A DNA stretch of 38,348 nucleotides from Nitrospirota bacterium (GTDB taxonomy: Bacteria > Nitrospirota > Thermodesulfovibrionia > Thermodesulfovibrionales > SM23-35). A program made the position numbers and the translations under genes. Below are positions 8,872-18,017 of this stretch, piece by piece; the first letter of the stretch is position 1, and each line of letters starts with the position of its first letter. The notes below the pieces were generated by a model. The model was not told where the DNA came from. It did not search any database and was given only the letters and a program-made list of their open reading frames with translations. Location: the NCBI GenBank assembly GCA_040754395.1, contig JBFMCL010000027.1, positions 1-38,348 on the forward strand, given 5' to 3'.

Positions 8872-9056
8872 CCTATGTATGACAGATACCTTCACATTTG
8901 TACGGGTGGGGCATCGGGATCATGCGATTGTCAGGTGCCTCGGGCCGAAATACAGAGCCGGGAAAGGGGGTGAAAAAAGAAATCAGTGAAACGGCAGAGA
9001 TGCAGAAGATAGACATCTATGAACTCCTTGAAATCAGTGACCCCGAAAGGAGCAAT

Positions 9057-9299
9057 ATGATGATGAAAATGAACTGCTGGGAATACAAGAATTGTGCAGA
9101 TACAGGATGTCCTTCGTTACGTGAAGAGCGGTTTGACGGATTCAACAGCGGAAAAAACGGAGGAAGGATGTGCTGGTATACCAAGAAAATCGCATCCGGG
9201 AACAAGGGGAAAGGCGAACAAGCCGGAAAGTGCTCTCAATGCGATTTCTTTTCCAGGGTAGAACAGGAGGAAAATAGCAACCTTGTGATATTTGTATAG
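9057..9299 (+). CDS. Two-CW domain small cysteine protein (first copy)
   Basis: 80 residues from the ATG at 9057, which follows AAAGGAG. Cysteines at 7, 13, 18, 39, 59 and 62, with the two signature CW pairs (NCWEYKNC and GGRMCW) and a closing CSQCDFF. This pattern matches the two-CW family of short proteins of unknown function, common in anaerobes beside redox regulators. The frame is open back to a TTG at 8898, with a GTG at 8970; a longer form would add up to 53 residues including IDIYELLEISDPE, and cannot be excluded. First gene after the sigma-54 promoter. Metal or Fe-S binding is plausible but inferred from the cysteines only. Confidence 0.8.
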   Translation: MMMKMNCWEYKNCADTGCPSLREERFDGFNSGKNGGRMCWYTKKIASGNKGKGEQAGKCSQCDFFSRVEQEENSNLVIFV

Positions 9300-9359
9300 C
9301 AGAATATCCAACGGGCAGGAAAAACTCGCATGCAGAAACAGCACAGGAGGAGGGACAGG

Positions 9360-9743
9360 ATGAAAATTTGCTTTCCGGTTCTTAAGGATAATGGTTTTGG
9401 AAGCAGAATACACCGGCATTTCGGTTCTGCACCTTTATTTATCATGTTCGAGACTGACAGCAGACAGGTAAACAGTATCAGGAACAGCGACCTGCATCAT
9501 GAATACGGATCCTGCAATCCGATGAAGGCACTGAACAACCAGAAATGTGATGCGGTGGTAGTAAGCGGGATAGGCGCAGGTGCACTGAACAAACTGAACC
9601 GGCTGGGGATCAAGGTGTTTCAGTCTCAGGCACCCACAGTGAAAGAAAATATCGTTTTGCTGGAAGCCCGGAACCTTCCCGAGTTCACCCTGCAGCACTG
9701 CTGCCAGGGCCACAGGCTGAATGCAGCATGCAGGCATTATTGA
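9360..9743 (+). CDS. NifX/NifB-type dinitrogenase cofactor-domain protein
   Basis: 127 residues. The ATG at 9360 follows AGGAGGAGGGACAGG, a strong RBS. The fold signature of the dinitrogenase iron-molybdenum cofactor family is visible: MKICFPV at the start, HFGSAPLFIMFE, then DAVVVSGIGAGALNKLNRLGIKVF. The C-terminus is rich in Cys/His (HCCQGH, AACRHY), which could bind metal. Family members carry or insert metal clusters, but most stand-alone copies outside nif clusters have no known role, and no nif structural genes are in this window. It sits between two two-CW genes, a context suggesting shared metal or redox handling. Confidence 0.85.
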   Translation: MKICFPVLKDNGFGSRIHRHFGSAPLFIMFETDSRQVNSIRNSDLHHEYGSCNPMKALNNQKCDAVVVSGIGAGALNKLNRLGIKVFQSQAPTVKENIVLLEARNLPEFTLQHCCQGHRLNAACRHY

Positions 9744-9779
9744 TCCCTGATTTACAGCGCGAGCGCTTTGGTGGCGAAT

Positions 9780-10040
9780 ATGAACTGCTGGGAATATAAA
9801 AGATGCGGTAAGGAACATCATGATCCGGAAGCTGATGCACCTGCTGTGTGTGCTGCCGCAACAGATGAAAGATTTGACCGTATCAACCATGGCACGAACG
9901 GAGGAAGGGTATGCTGGTTGATCAGGCAGATCCGGGCTGAAAGAAAGAAAAAGAGCATAGCCATAACGCACTGCTGCCGATGCGATTTTTTCAGATTGGT
10001 TGAAAAACAGGAAGGACTGCATTTTTTTGTATCCATGTAG
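9780..10040 (+). CDS. Two-CW domain small cysteine protein (second copy)
   Basis: 86 residues from the ATG at 9780 (in-frame GTG at 9771 and TTG at 9768 would add three or four). It repeats the layout of the first copy: MNCWEYKRCG, a longer insert with one extra cysteine (PAVCAAATDERFD), NGTNGGR-type glycine turn followed by CW, and CCRCDFFRLVEKQE. The two copies flank the NifX-like gene and are probably co-transcribed. Divergence outside the cysteine framework suggests an old duplication rather than a recent one. Function unknown; only a weak GGTGG precedes the start. Confidence 0.8.
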   Translation: MNCWEYKRCGKEHHDPEADAPAVCAAATDERFDRINHGTNGGRVCWLIRQIRAERKKKSIAITHCCRCDFFRLVEKQEGLHFFVSM

Positions 10041-10081
10041 GCATTTCCCTGCCATGATTGAAGCACGACAGATGAATCGTG

Positions 10082-12055
10082 TCAGATATGCAGGATGAGA
10101 TTGAGTGCTCCGCCGACAAGGAGGGCAAACGGGATTATCAGCACCATCATGAGCAATGCAGTTTTCAGACCTCTCTCTTTTATCATCATGAAGAAGTTTG
10201 CGAGACACGGTACAAAAAGGGTCAGGGTTACCAGGCTTACAATAATCTGGGTTTCATCCATCAGTCCCTGCCGCGAGAGATCAAACAGGCCTGCTGCGCC
10301 ATAATCTCTTCTGAGGAATCCCATGAGCAACGCCTCGGTTGCACGCGAAGGAAGTCCGAGGAATTGGACAACAAGCGGTGAAGCAGCCTGTTCTATCCAG
10401 CCGAGTATCCTGAACTTGTCAAGGAGAAAAAGGATAAAGGTGCCAAGAACAAAAAGAGGGACAGCTTCCTTTACGTACCATTCTATCCTGCTCAGAGTTT
10501 TCATGATGATGTTCCCCATGGTCGGCTTTCTCAGAGGCGGAAGCTCTACGAAGAAATCAGGTTTTTCCCCGGGCACTACCCGTGAAGCGAGATATCCGGT
10601 CAGGATGAGGACGAGTATCACAGTCCCTGCCCACCAGAGCATCGCCCGCAACGAGAGGGCACCGAGCATGCCGAATATCACCCCGAGCTGTGCCGAACAG
10701 GGAATGGCAAGGGCAATAAGGAAAGTTGCGATTATCCTTTCCCTTGATGTTTCAAGTATCCGGGTTGACATTGTCGCCATGGTCCCGCAGCCGAGACCGA
10801 GCACCATGGGCAGTATTGCTTTGCCGTTCAGTCCAAGATACCGGAATGCTCTGTCAGAGACTACGGCGAGCCGCGGCAGATACCCGCTGTCTTCAAGGAA
10901 TCCGAACGCAAGGAAAAAAGTGGTCGTAATGGGCAGAATAATGCCGAGGGCGTATGTCAGAGCCATAGTAAATACCCCGTACTTTCCGATGAGCATGTCC
11001 TGAAGAAACGATACCGGGATAAGGCCTGTGACGACTTTCTCAACCACCGGGTTGAGATATTTTCCGAAAATAACCTCTTCAAGGAAATCCACAAGAACGC
11101 CTGCACCAAAAACACCGACAAATTCATAGAAACAGAAGATAACAAAGAGCAGTATGGGGAATCCCAGTACAGGGTGCATGGTCCAGCGGTTAAGGGCCTG
11201 CATGAACATGCCGGTCTGCCTCACGCCGCTCCTCTGGACTTTGCCTGTGACATCTTCCGCGAATCTTATCCTGCTCTGCCCGATTAAGGAAGAGATCGGC
11301 TCTTTCAGTTTCAGCTGGGCTTCGTCCCTTATGTCCTCAATCTGCTTGATATGTTCAGCAGAAAGGTTTGTCATGAGCCAATCCTTGAGGCTTTCGTCTC
11401 CCGACAGTATCATCAGGGAGACAGACCGTTTCGAAATATTCACGTCCGGAAGAAGTGCGGAGATTTTCTTTTCGTATTCTTCGATAATGTCGTGGTAACG
11501 TGCGGTTACCGAAGGGATTCTGGCTTTTGCAACGGCCTCCCGCAATCTTTGAATGCCTTTCCTCTGAGGCGCAACGGTGCCGATCACCTCAACGTTCAGG
11601 AGTTCGCCCAGCATCTGATAGTCTATCTCTATGCCCCGCGCCTTTGCTTCATCTTCCATATTGAGATCAAGGATGCAGGGCAATTCCATCTCAGCAAGCT
11701 GTATCAGGAGCATGAGGGCTCTTTTCAGGTTTTTTGCATCTGCAACCACGATAACCGCTTCAGGTCTCTCCTTCAGAAGGATATCCCTGGTGACCTTTTC
11801 ATCCTCGCTCATGGGGATGAGATTGTTCACGCCCGGAGAGTCGATAATAAGAAAATCCCTGTCGCCGATAGGAGCATTTCCATATGATACTTCCACGGTT
11901 GTGCCCGGATAGTTTGAGACCGTCACGTATTTTCCGGTGAGAAGGCCGAAGATGACGCTTTTGCCTACATTCGGGGTGCCGAGAAGAATTACCTTGCTCT
12001 GGATGGTATCCGTACCGCGATGCCGCTGACGCTGTCTTTTTCTCTCTTTTTTCAT
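10082..12055 (-). CDS. feoB: Ferrous iron transporter FeoB
   Basis: 657 residues, start ATG at 12055 overlapping the fur stop (ATGA), with AGGAAG upstream. N-terminal G-protein domain: G1 GTPNVGKS (26-33), G2 region SNYPGTT, G3 DSPG (72-75), G4 NMED (132-135). The C-terminal half is a polytopic membrane domain with the gate-type motifs IPCSAQLGVIFGM and LFVPCLANFF. It imports Fe(II) across the inner membrane under low-oxygen conditions. A basic N-terminal stretch (KKERKRQRQRHR) precedes the G domain. No feoA or feoC is visible next to it. Coupling to fur suggests iron-controlled expression. Confidence 0.94.
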   Translation of the reverse strand: MKKERKRQRQRHRGTDTIQSKVILLGTPNVGKSVIFGLLTGKYVTVSNYPGTTVEVSYGNAPIGDRDFLIIDSPGVNNLIPMSEDEKVTRDILLKERPEAVIVVADAKNLKRALMLLIQLAEMELPCILDLNMEDEAKARGIEIDYQMLGELLNVEVIGTVAPQRKGIQRLREAVAKARIPSVTARYHDIIEEYEKKISALLPDVNISKRSVSLMILSGDESLKDWLMTNLSAEHIKQIEDIRDEAQLKLKEPISSLIGQSRIRFAEDVTGKVQRSGVRQTGMFMQALNRWTMHPVLGFPILLFVIFCFYEFVGVFGAGVLVDFLEEVIFGKYLNPVVEKVVTGLIPVSFLQDMLIGKYGVFTMALTYALGIILPITTTFFLAFGFLEDSGYLPRLAVVSDRAFRYLGLNGKAILPMVLGLGCGTMATMSTRILETSRERIIATFLIALAIPCSAQLGVIFGMLGALSLRAMLWWAGTVILVLILTGYLASRVVPGEKPDFFVELPPLRKPTMGNIIMKTLSRIEWYVKEAVPLFVLGTFILFLLDKFRILGWIEQAASPLVVQFLGLPSRATEALLMGFLRRDYGAAGLFDLSRQGLMDETQIIVSLVTLTLFVPCLANFFMMIKERGLKTALLMMVLIIPFALLVGGALNLILHI

Positions 12056-12486
12056 TTCGTTTTCTTCCTGCATTGCCTGCACAGTCCCCTGATCTCCAGG
12101 GTGTGGTCGGTCCCCGTGAACCCCTGTTTCCTGCAAAGCTTGTCCTGAAGCCTTTCAAGTTCCCTGGAATAAAACTCGATGACATTTCCGCACTCTGTGC
12201 ATAGCATATGATCGTGATGCTTCTGTCCGAAGGTATTTTCATAGATGGTACCGTGTTCGGTTTTGCTGACTTTCGCAATAAGGCCGCATTCGCATAGCAG
12301 GCTGAGAGTCCTGTACACTGACGCCCGTGATGCCTTCGACCCGGTCTCCCGTATCTGCAGATAGAGCGATTCGGGATCAAAGTGGCCGCCGCATGAGAGG
12401 GTTTTCCGGAGAATGACGGAACGCTCCTTGGTGAAGCGTTGCCCCCGGTCCCTGAGAAAATCCGCAAACGTTTTATTCTCTTTCAT
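12052..12486 (-). CDS. fur: Fur-family metalloregulator
   Basis: 144 residues from the ATG at 12486 (MKENKTFADFLRDRGQRFTKER); in-frame starts at 12534 and 12552 give a longer form that does not look like Fur. Winged helix at about 10-85 (SRASVYRTLSLLCECGLI), then the dimerisation domain with HHDHMLCTECG and the C-terminal GLCRQC, the two CXXC pairs of the structural zinc site. Its partner feoB makes iron-responsive Fur more likely than Zur or PerR, but sequence alone does not prove the metal. Its stop overlaps the feoB start. Autoregulation through the palindrome at 12603-12621 is possible. Confidence 0.88.
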   Translation of the reverse strand: MKENKTFADFLRDRGQRFTKERSVILRKTLSCGGHFDPESLYLQIRETGSKASRASVYRTLSLLCECGLIAKVSKTEHGTIYENTFGQKHHDHMLCTECGNVIEFYSRELERLQDKLCRKQGFTGTDHTLEIRGLCRQCRKKTK

Positions 12487-12602
12487 GTCTTTCAGAGGAT
12501 TTACTGAAACAGTACCCCAGGGCTGCGGGATCATTTCCTCAGCGACTGGCAAAGAAGCAGGACTGGCTCCTCAGAACTGCACTGCAATCAAAATAATTAA
12601 TT

Positions 12603-12621
12603 GATATTGAGTCTCAGTTAC
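12603..12621. promoter_or_regulatory. Possible Fur box
   Basis: GATATTGAGTCTCAGTTAC matches the classical 19-base Fur consensus GATAATGATAATCATTATC at 12 positions and is centred on the palindrome TGAG-T-CTCA (12608-12616). It lies about 120 bases upstream of the fur start, between fur and the divergent argG. Plausible, not proven. Confidence 0.4.
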
Positions 12622-12724
12622 AATTTTATCAGTTCCTGCCGGAAAAAATCAAGGACTGAGTCACAGCGGGCAGGCCATCCGTGCGTGTTTTACATTTTTT
12701 TATGATTTATGCTAAGGTTTATTG

Positions 12725-12742
12725 TTATAGCCTGTGCTATAA
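12725..12742. promoter_or_regulatory. Operator-like palindrome upstream of argG
   Basis: Perfect 7-bp inverted repeat TTATAGC-CTGT-GCTATAA, 40 bases before the argG start. The right arm contains a TATAAA that could serve as a -10 element, so a protein bound here would block the promoter. It does not match the ArgR box. Confidence 0.5.
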
Positions 12743-12782
12743 AACTTTCCTGTAACAAACTAACTTATATGGAGGATTTCTC

Positions 12783-13985
12783 ATGCTGAAAAAGATCGTC
12801 CTTGCCTATTCGGGAGGGCTTGATACCTCTGTGGCGATACAGTGGCTCAGGGAACAATATCATGCACAGATTATTGCCTTCTGTGCCGATCTCGGACAGG
12901 ACGAAGCGATGGAGCCGATCAAAAAGAAGGCACTGAAGACCGGGGCATCAAAGGTCTATGTGGAAGACCTGAGAGAGGAATTTGTTCGCGACTACATCTT
13001 CCCCATGCTCAGGGCGAACGCGGTCTATGAGGGCGCATATCTGCTCGGGACATCCATTGCCAGGCCTCTGATTGCGAAAAAGCAGATCGAGATTGCCGTC
13101 AGGGAAGGGGCAGAGGCGGTAGCGCACGGTGCTACCGGAAAAGGAAATGACCAGGTGCGCTTCGAACTGACATACTATGCGCTGAAGCCCGGGATCAAAG
13201 TAGTAGCCCCATGGAGGGAATGGCCCTTTGATTCAAGACAGTCCCTCATCGAATATTCGGCGCGCCACGGGATACCGGTGACCGCAACAAAAGCAAAACC
13301 CTACAGTATCGACAGAAATCTGTTTCATATCAGCTATGAAGGCGGTATCCTTGAAGACCCGTGGAAAGAGCCGCCACAGGATATGTACACAATGATATCT
13401 CCGCCTGAAAATGCCCCTGACAAGCCCGTATATATCGAACTGACCTACCGCAAGGGTGATCCTGTCGCGATAAACGGCAAAAAACTGTCTCCTGCCAGGC
13501 TCCTTTCAGGGCTGAACTCCGTTGCGGGGAAACATGGCATCGGCAGAGTAGATATCGTGGAAAACAGATATGTGGGAATAAAATCAAGGGGCGTGTATGA
13601 GACGCCCGGAGGCACGGTACTCCACACAGCCCACAGGGCTCTGGAATCGATCGTCCTCGACAGGGAAGTGATGCATCTGAAGGATTCCCTTATCACACGC
13701 TATGCAGAACTTGTGTATTACGGGTACTGGTTTTCTCCCGAGAGGTCTGCGCTCCAGAATCTTGTTGATGATATTCAGAAGGATGTGAACGGCACGGTGC
13801 GGGTAAAACTGTATAAGGGCAGCTGTACCGTAGTCGGAAGAAAATCTCCGTATTCACTCTATAATCCGGAACTTGCGACATTTGAAAAAGAAGAGGTTTA
13901 TAATCAGAAGGATGCAGAGGGATTCATCAAAATAAATGCGCTGAGGCTGAAGTTGGGTAAGCTGAAAAAAGGCGTGAAAAGGTGA
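12783..13985 (+). CDS. argG: Argininosuccinate synthase
   Basis: 400 residues, the usual length. It joins citrulline and aspartate with ATP to form argininosuccinate in arginine biosynthesis. The N-terminal ATP-binding motif AYSGGLDTS (8-16) and the family block [15 protein letters not shown], with [19 protein letters not shown] further on, are intact. The start follows GGAGG at 12772-12776. The 55 bases before it contain a TTATAGC/GCTATAA palindrome. It is followed ten bases later by dprA; no other arginine genes are in the window. Confidence 0.97.
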   Translation: MLKKIVLAYSGGLDTSVAIQWLREQYHAQIIAFCADLGQDEAMEPIKKKALKTGASKVYVEDLREEFVRDYIFPMLRANAVYEGAYLLGTSIARPLIAKKQIEIAVREGAEAVAHGATGKGNDQVRFELTYYALKPGIKVVAPWREWPFDSRQSLIEYSARHGIPVTATKAKPYSIDRNLFHISYEGGILEDPWKEPPQDMYTMISPPENAPDKPVYIELTYRKGDPVAINGKKLSPARLLSGLNSVAGKHGIGRVDIVENRYVGIKSRGVYETPGGTVLHTAHRALESIVLDREVMHLKDSLITRYAELVYYGYWFSPERSALQNLVDDIQKDVNGTVRVKLYKGSCTVVGRKSPYSLYNPELATFEKEEVYNQKDAEGFIKINALRLKLGKLKKGVKR

Positions 13986-13995
13986 ACGTCGGGAT

Positions 13996-15081
13996 ATGTC
14001 GGACCTGAAATACTGGATAGGGTTGTCCATGCTCCCTGACGTGGGGCCTGTGAGCGCCAGAAAGCTGCTTGCGCGTTTCGGGTCTCCGCAGAGCGTATTC
14101 GGTGCAAGCGAACTGGATCTTATGGCTGCCGACGGGATTGGCAGTGCCCGTGCAAAGAATATCCTGAAGTTTTCTTCATGGGATGCAGTAGAGAGACAGA
14201 TTGTACATACTGAAAAAAATGGGATAAGGATTGCAACTCTTCAGGACCCGTCCTATCCGGAACTGCTGAAGGAAATTGACGGCGCCCCGGTGGTGATATA
14301 CCTTAAAGGAGATGTCCATCCGCATGACAAGTTTGCGATCGCAGTTGTCGGTTCACGCAGACTTACGCATTATGGGGCATCAATGGCAGAAGGCATTTCG
14401 GGTGATCTCGCATCCATGGGGTTTACGATAGTAAGCGGCATGGCAAGAGGAGTTGATTCATTATCTCATAAGGCAGCTCTGAAGGCCGGTGGAAGAACTC
14501 TCGCGGTACTTGGGTCGGGTATCGACGTTCCCTATCCCCCCGAGAACAAAACGCTTATGGAAAAAATTGCGGAATGCGGATGTGTCATCACTGAGTTTCC
14601 TCCCGGAACCCCGCCCGACAAAGAGAACTTTCCGAGGAGAAACAGGCTGATCAGCGGGCTTTCGCTCGGGGTGTTAGTGATTGAGGCAGCATCTGAGAGC
14701 GGGGCACTCATAACCGCCCGCTATGCAGCAGAACAGGGCAGAGAGGTCTTTGCCGTACCCGGAGCAGTAACTTCAGGGAATTCTGCAGGCACAAATGAAT
14801 TGATCAGAAGGGGAGCGATACTTACACGGAGGGCAGAGGATATTGTGGAAGAGCTTGCCCCTGTGCTGAAGGGATTTATCAGGGCTAGGGAAAAGGTCAC
14901 AAGAGAAATTACGGAAGAAGAGAAGAAAATCTGTGATCTTCTCTCCGGTGAGCCAAAGCAGATAGACGAGATCTCGCGGGAAAGCGGGGCCCCGTCATCA
15001 AAGGTGCTGGGAATCCTGCTTGGACTGGAGTTAAAAGGCACTGTCAAACAAATAACTGGAAAGAGGTTTTATCTGGCATGA
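13996..15081 (+). CDS. dprA: DNA processing protein DprA
   Basis: 361 residues. N-terminal helix-hairpin-helix/SAM-like region (GLSMLPDVGPVSARKLLARFG), central Rossmann-fold DprA domain with VVGSRR, SGMARGVDSLSHKAAL, LGSGIDVPYP and RNRLISGLS, then a C-terminal winged-helix domain from about residue 295. DprA binds incoming single-stranded DNA and loads RecA during natural transformation. Together with a type IV pilus operon in the same window this is compatible with competence, though DprA is near-universal and is no proof. Its stop overlaps the topA start (ATGA). Confidence 0.96.
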   Translation: MSDLKYWIGLSMLPDVGPVSARKLLARFGSPQSVFGASELDLMAADGIGSARAKNILKFSSWDAVERQIVHTEKNGIRIATLQDPSYPELLKEIDGAPVVIYLKGDVHPHDKFAIAVVGSRRLTHYGASMAEGISGDLASMGFTIVSGMARGVDSLSHKAALKAGGRTLAVLGSGIDVPYPPENKTLMEKIAECGCVITEFPPGTPPDKENFPRRNRLISGLSLGVLVIEAASESGALITARYAAEQGREVFAVPGAVTSGNSAGTNELIRRGAILTRRAEDIVEELAPVLKGFIRAREKVTREITEEEKKICDLLSGEPKQIDEISRESGAPSSKVLGILLGLELKGTVKQITGKRFYLA

Positions 15082-17405
15082 ATTCTTTGGTAATTGTCGA
15101 ATCGCCTGCCAAGGCAAAGACGATCAATAAGATACTTGGAAAGGAATTTGCAGTAAAGGCATCTGTTGGTCATATAAAAGACCTCCCTGCGAAAGAGCTC
15201 GGAGTGGATGTCGAAAAAAATTTTGAGCCCCGGTACATGGTGATTCCGGGAAAGGAGAAGATTATCAGGGAGCTGAAAAAGGCTTCGAAAGAGGTGGATA
15301 GAGTGTTCCTTGCCCCTGACCCTGACAGGGAGGGAGAAGCAATCGCGTGGCATATTGCATATGAAGTATCTGACAGGAAAAAGCAGCCGATCAATGAAAA
15401 GATATACCGGATTGTATTTAATGAGATTACAGAGCGGGCGGTAAAAGAAGCGATACAAAACCCGCAGAAGATAGATATGCACAAGGTTGAGGCTCAGCAG
15501 GCTCGACGGATACTCGACAGGCTGGTCGGGTACGGGCTCAGCCCTCTTCTCTGGAGAAAGGTGCGCAGGGGGCTGAGCGCAGGAAGGGTACAGTCGGTTG
15601 CCGTGCGACTCGTGGTGGACAGGGAACGTGAGATTGAAGCATTCACTCCCGAAGAGTACTGGAGCATCAATGCTGAATTTGAAGGGTCCAGGCTTCCCTC
15701 ATTCTGGTCGAAGCTTGTGAAGATGGAGCGCGAAGCGGGACAAAATGACCAGAAATTTCTTATCACGAACGGAGAGACCGCGCATGCATTGGCAGCGGAT
15801 CTGAAAGACAAGGAATTTGTACTGAGCAGGATAGAACGGAAGCACAGGAAAAGGATGCCTTACCCTCCTTTTATTACCAGCACACTGCAGCAGGAAGCCG
15901 TGAGAAAGCTGCGATTCCCGGCAAAAAAGACCATGATGATAGCGCAACAGCTGTATGAGGGCATAGAACTCGGGGAGGAAGGCTCTGTAGGACTGATTAC
16001 CTATATGAGAACAGATTCTCACCGGGTGGCACCGGAAGCGCAGGAATGGGCGAGGGCGTTTATTGAAAAGGCGTTCAGTAAGGAATATATCCCGGAAAAA
16101 CCCCATGTGTACAAGAGCAAAGCCTCTGCTCAGGAGGCACACGAGGCGGTCAGGCCTACCTATCCGGAAAAAAGGCCTGAAGCGATAAAGACATTCCTTT
16201 CAAAAGATCAGTTCGCCCTGTATGTCCTTATATGGAACCGTTTCATCGCAAGCCAGATGTCGCCGGCACAGCTTGAACAGACAGCATTTGTTATTCATAA
16301 CCTGCAGGATGGTCAGCAGGGCTCGTATGAATTTAAATCTACAGGAACAGTGGTGCGTTTTGACGGGTTTATGGCGTTGTACACTGAAGGGAAAGATGAG
16401 TCAGAAGAGGAAACCGGCCTTACGTTGCCGGCACTGCAGGAAGATGAGAACCTAAGGTTGCTGGGACTGTTGCCCAAACAGCATTTTACCCAGCCGCCCC
16501 CACGGTATTCCGAGGCAACTCTCGTGAAGGCGCTTGAGGAAAAAGGTATCGGAAGGCCGAGCACGTATGCGGCAATCCTCTCGACTATCCAGGACAGAAA
16601 ATATGTCCAGAAGACCGAAGGCAAATTTTCTCCGACGGAGCTTGGTGTTGTTGTCAACGATTATCTTGTCGAGAGGTTCCCGGAACTTATTGATGTAGGG
16701 TTTACCGCGAAGATGGAAGATGAACTGGATAATATTGAAGAAGGAAAAATGAAGTGGGAAAACGTTGTGAAGGATTTTTACAAGCCTTTCAACAGTGACC
16801 TTTCGGAAGCCATAAAAACTGTCGGCAAGGTAAAGCCGAAAGATATTCCCACAGAGATTGTCTGTGAGAAATGCGGCCTTCCCATGGTAATGAGATGGGG
16901 AAGGCATGGGAGGTTCCTGGCATGTACCGGGTTCCCGGAATGCAAGAATACAAAAGCGCTCAAGACAGAAGGGGCAGGGGATGGTCCTGAATCTGTGGAA
17001 AGCATCCCGCAGCAGACGGATGAGAAATGTGAGAAATGCGGGTCACCGATGATTATAAAATCAGGACGGTATGGGAAATTCCTTGCCTGCTCAAAATACC
17101 CTGAATGCAAAAATGCAAAGCCCCTGGCAACCGGGATCAAATGTCCCGATGACGGCGGGGACATCGTTGAAAGGCGTTCGAAGAAGGGAAAACAGTTCTG
17201 GAGCTGCACGAACTTCCCGAAATGCAAGTTTGCCTCATGGTACAGGCCTGTCGCTCTCACGTGTCCGAAATGCGGCGCTGCCTTCCTATTCGAAAAAAGG
17301 AACAAGGATGGCGATATCACACTCTTCTGTCATAACAAAGAGTGCGGCTTCAAGGAAGTGAAAAAAGTCCCCGGGGAAGAAGTACAGGATACGGGAGTCG
17401 GATAA
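15078..17405 (+). CDS. topA: DNA topoisomerase I
   Basis: 775 residues. Type IA topoisomerase, relaxing negative supercoils. TOPRIM domain at the N-terminus (LVIVESPAKAKTI; metal-binding D81, D83, E85 in APDPDREGE), catalytic Tyr309 in GLITYMRTDS, and the GRPSTYA block. The tail carries three zinc-ribbon modules of the CXXCG...CXXXXXC type (about 597-690) and a fourth Cys4 module (CPKCGAAFLF...CHNKECGF). The module starting CPDDGGDIVERR lacks the second cysteine of its first pair and may not bind zinc. Start overlaps dprA by four bases. Confidence 0.97.
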   Translation: MNSLVIVESPAKAKTINKILGKEFAVKASVGHIKDLPAKELGVDVEKNFEPRYMVIPGKEKIIRELKKASKEVDRVFLAPDPDREGEAIAWHIAYEVSDRKKQPINEKIYRIVFNEITERAVKEAIQNPQKIDMHKVEAQQARRILDRLVGYGLSPLLWRKVRRGLSAGRVQSVAVRLVVDREREIEAFTPEEYWSINAEFEGSRLPSFWSKLVKMEREAGQNDQKFLITNGETAHALAADLKDKEFVLSRIERKHRKRMPYPPFITSTLQQEAVRKLRFPAKKTMMIAQQLYEGIELGEEGSVGLITYMRTDSHRVAPEAQEWARAFIEKAFSKEYIPEKPHVYKSKASAQEAHEAVRPTYPEKRPEAIKTFLSKDQFALYVLIWNRFIASQMSPAQLEQTAFVIHNLQDGQQGSYEFKSTGTVVRFDGFMALYTEGKDESEEETGLTLPALQEDENLRLLGLLPKQHFTQPPPRYSEATLVKALEEKGIGRPSTYAAILSTIQDRKYVQKTEGKFSPTELGVVVNDYLVERFPELIDVGFTAKMEDELDNIEEGKMKWENVVKDFYKPFNSDLSEAIKTVGKVKPKDIPTEIVCEKCGLPMVMRWGRHGRFLACTGFPECKNTKALKTEGAGDGPESVESIPQQTDEKCEKCGSPMIIKSGRYGKFLACSKYPECKNAKPLATGIKCPDDGGDIVERRSKKGKQFWSCTNFPKCKFASWYRPVALTCPKCGAAFLFEKRNKDGDITLFCHNKECGFKEVKKVPGEEVQDTGVG

Positions 17406-17446
17406 GACCCTGCCCCGAATTTGCAGAGTGTGACGGTATTCAACAG

Positions 17447-17959
17447 ATGCCCCTGATCATTGGAATCGGCGGAGGGCACAGTGGGTCCGGAAAAACTACG
17501 GTTGCCTGTGCAATCCTTCAGAAGCTGAAAGGGTGGGGAGCGATTAAATACACAAGAACCCCCCTTTACAGTTCCCTCATCACAGACGACAAAGTCCTCT
17601 CGGAAGAAAATAAAGATACGAGGAGATTACTGGATGCCGGTGCCCAGAAAGTTCTCTGGGTATGTGCTCCTTCTGAGGAACTCGGAAAGATTCTTCCCGT
17701 TGCCCTTGAAATGCTTGCACATCTAAACGGCATCATTATCGAGGGTAACAGCGCGGTGAGGGCTGTATATCCCCATATTGTCATATTCGCAGCAGGCTCA
17801 GAAGGCAATATCAAGGAGGGTGCGGAAGATATCCTCAGGATTTCAGATGTCGTGGTGTTTGACAAAACACCACCACCTGCCGCACCAGATCATGCCCGGA
17901 GATTCAGGATGAATGAAATGGAGGGTTGTGTCGATTTCGTCATAAGGCATCTCGGCTGA
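17447..17959 (+). CDS. P-loop GTPase/ATPase resembling MobB
   Basis: 170 residues from the ATG at 17447. A Walker A motif GGGHSGSGKTT stands near the N-terminus, as in MobB and related nucleotide-binding proteins; a further conserved stretch reads LNGIIIEGNSAVRAVYPHIVIFAAG, likely the strand with Walker B-like acidic residues. MobB assists attachment of GMP to molybdopterin, but no other molybdenum-cofactor gene is near, so the role is uncertain. No clear RBS precedes the ATG; the frame is open back into topA, so a start upstream is possible. Convergent with the histidine kinase. Confidence 0.6.
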   Translation: MPLIIGIGGGHSGSGKTTVACAILQKLKGWGAIKYTRTPLYSSLITDDKVLSEENKDTRRLLDAGAQKVLWVCAPSEELGKILPVALEMLAHLNGIIIEGNSAVRAVYPHIVIFAAGSEGNIKEGAEDILRISDVVVFDKTPPPAAPDHARRFRMNEMEGCVDFVIRHLG

Positions 17960-18017
17960 TTTTCCAGGAAATCTATGAATAGACTGGATAAGGCTCCATG
18001 TCCGGTCATCATGTGAG

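Noticed and set aside
10323-11003. Long plus-strand ORF inside feoB
   Set aside because: Shadow of the feoB frame on the other strand; feoB has all family motifs.
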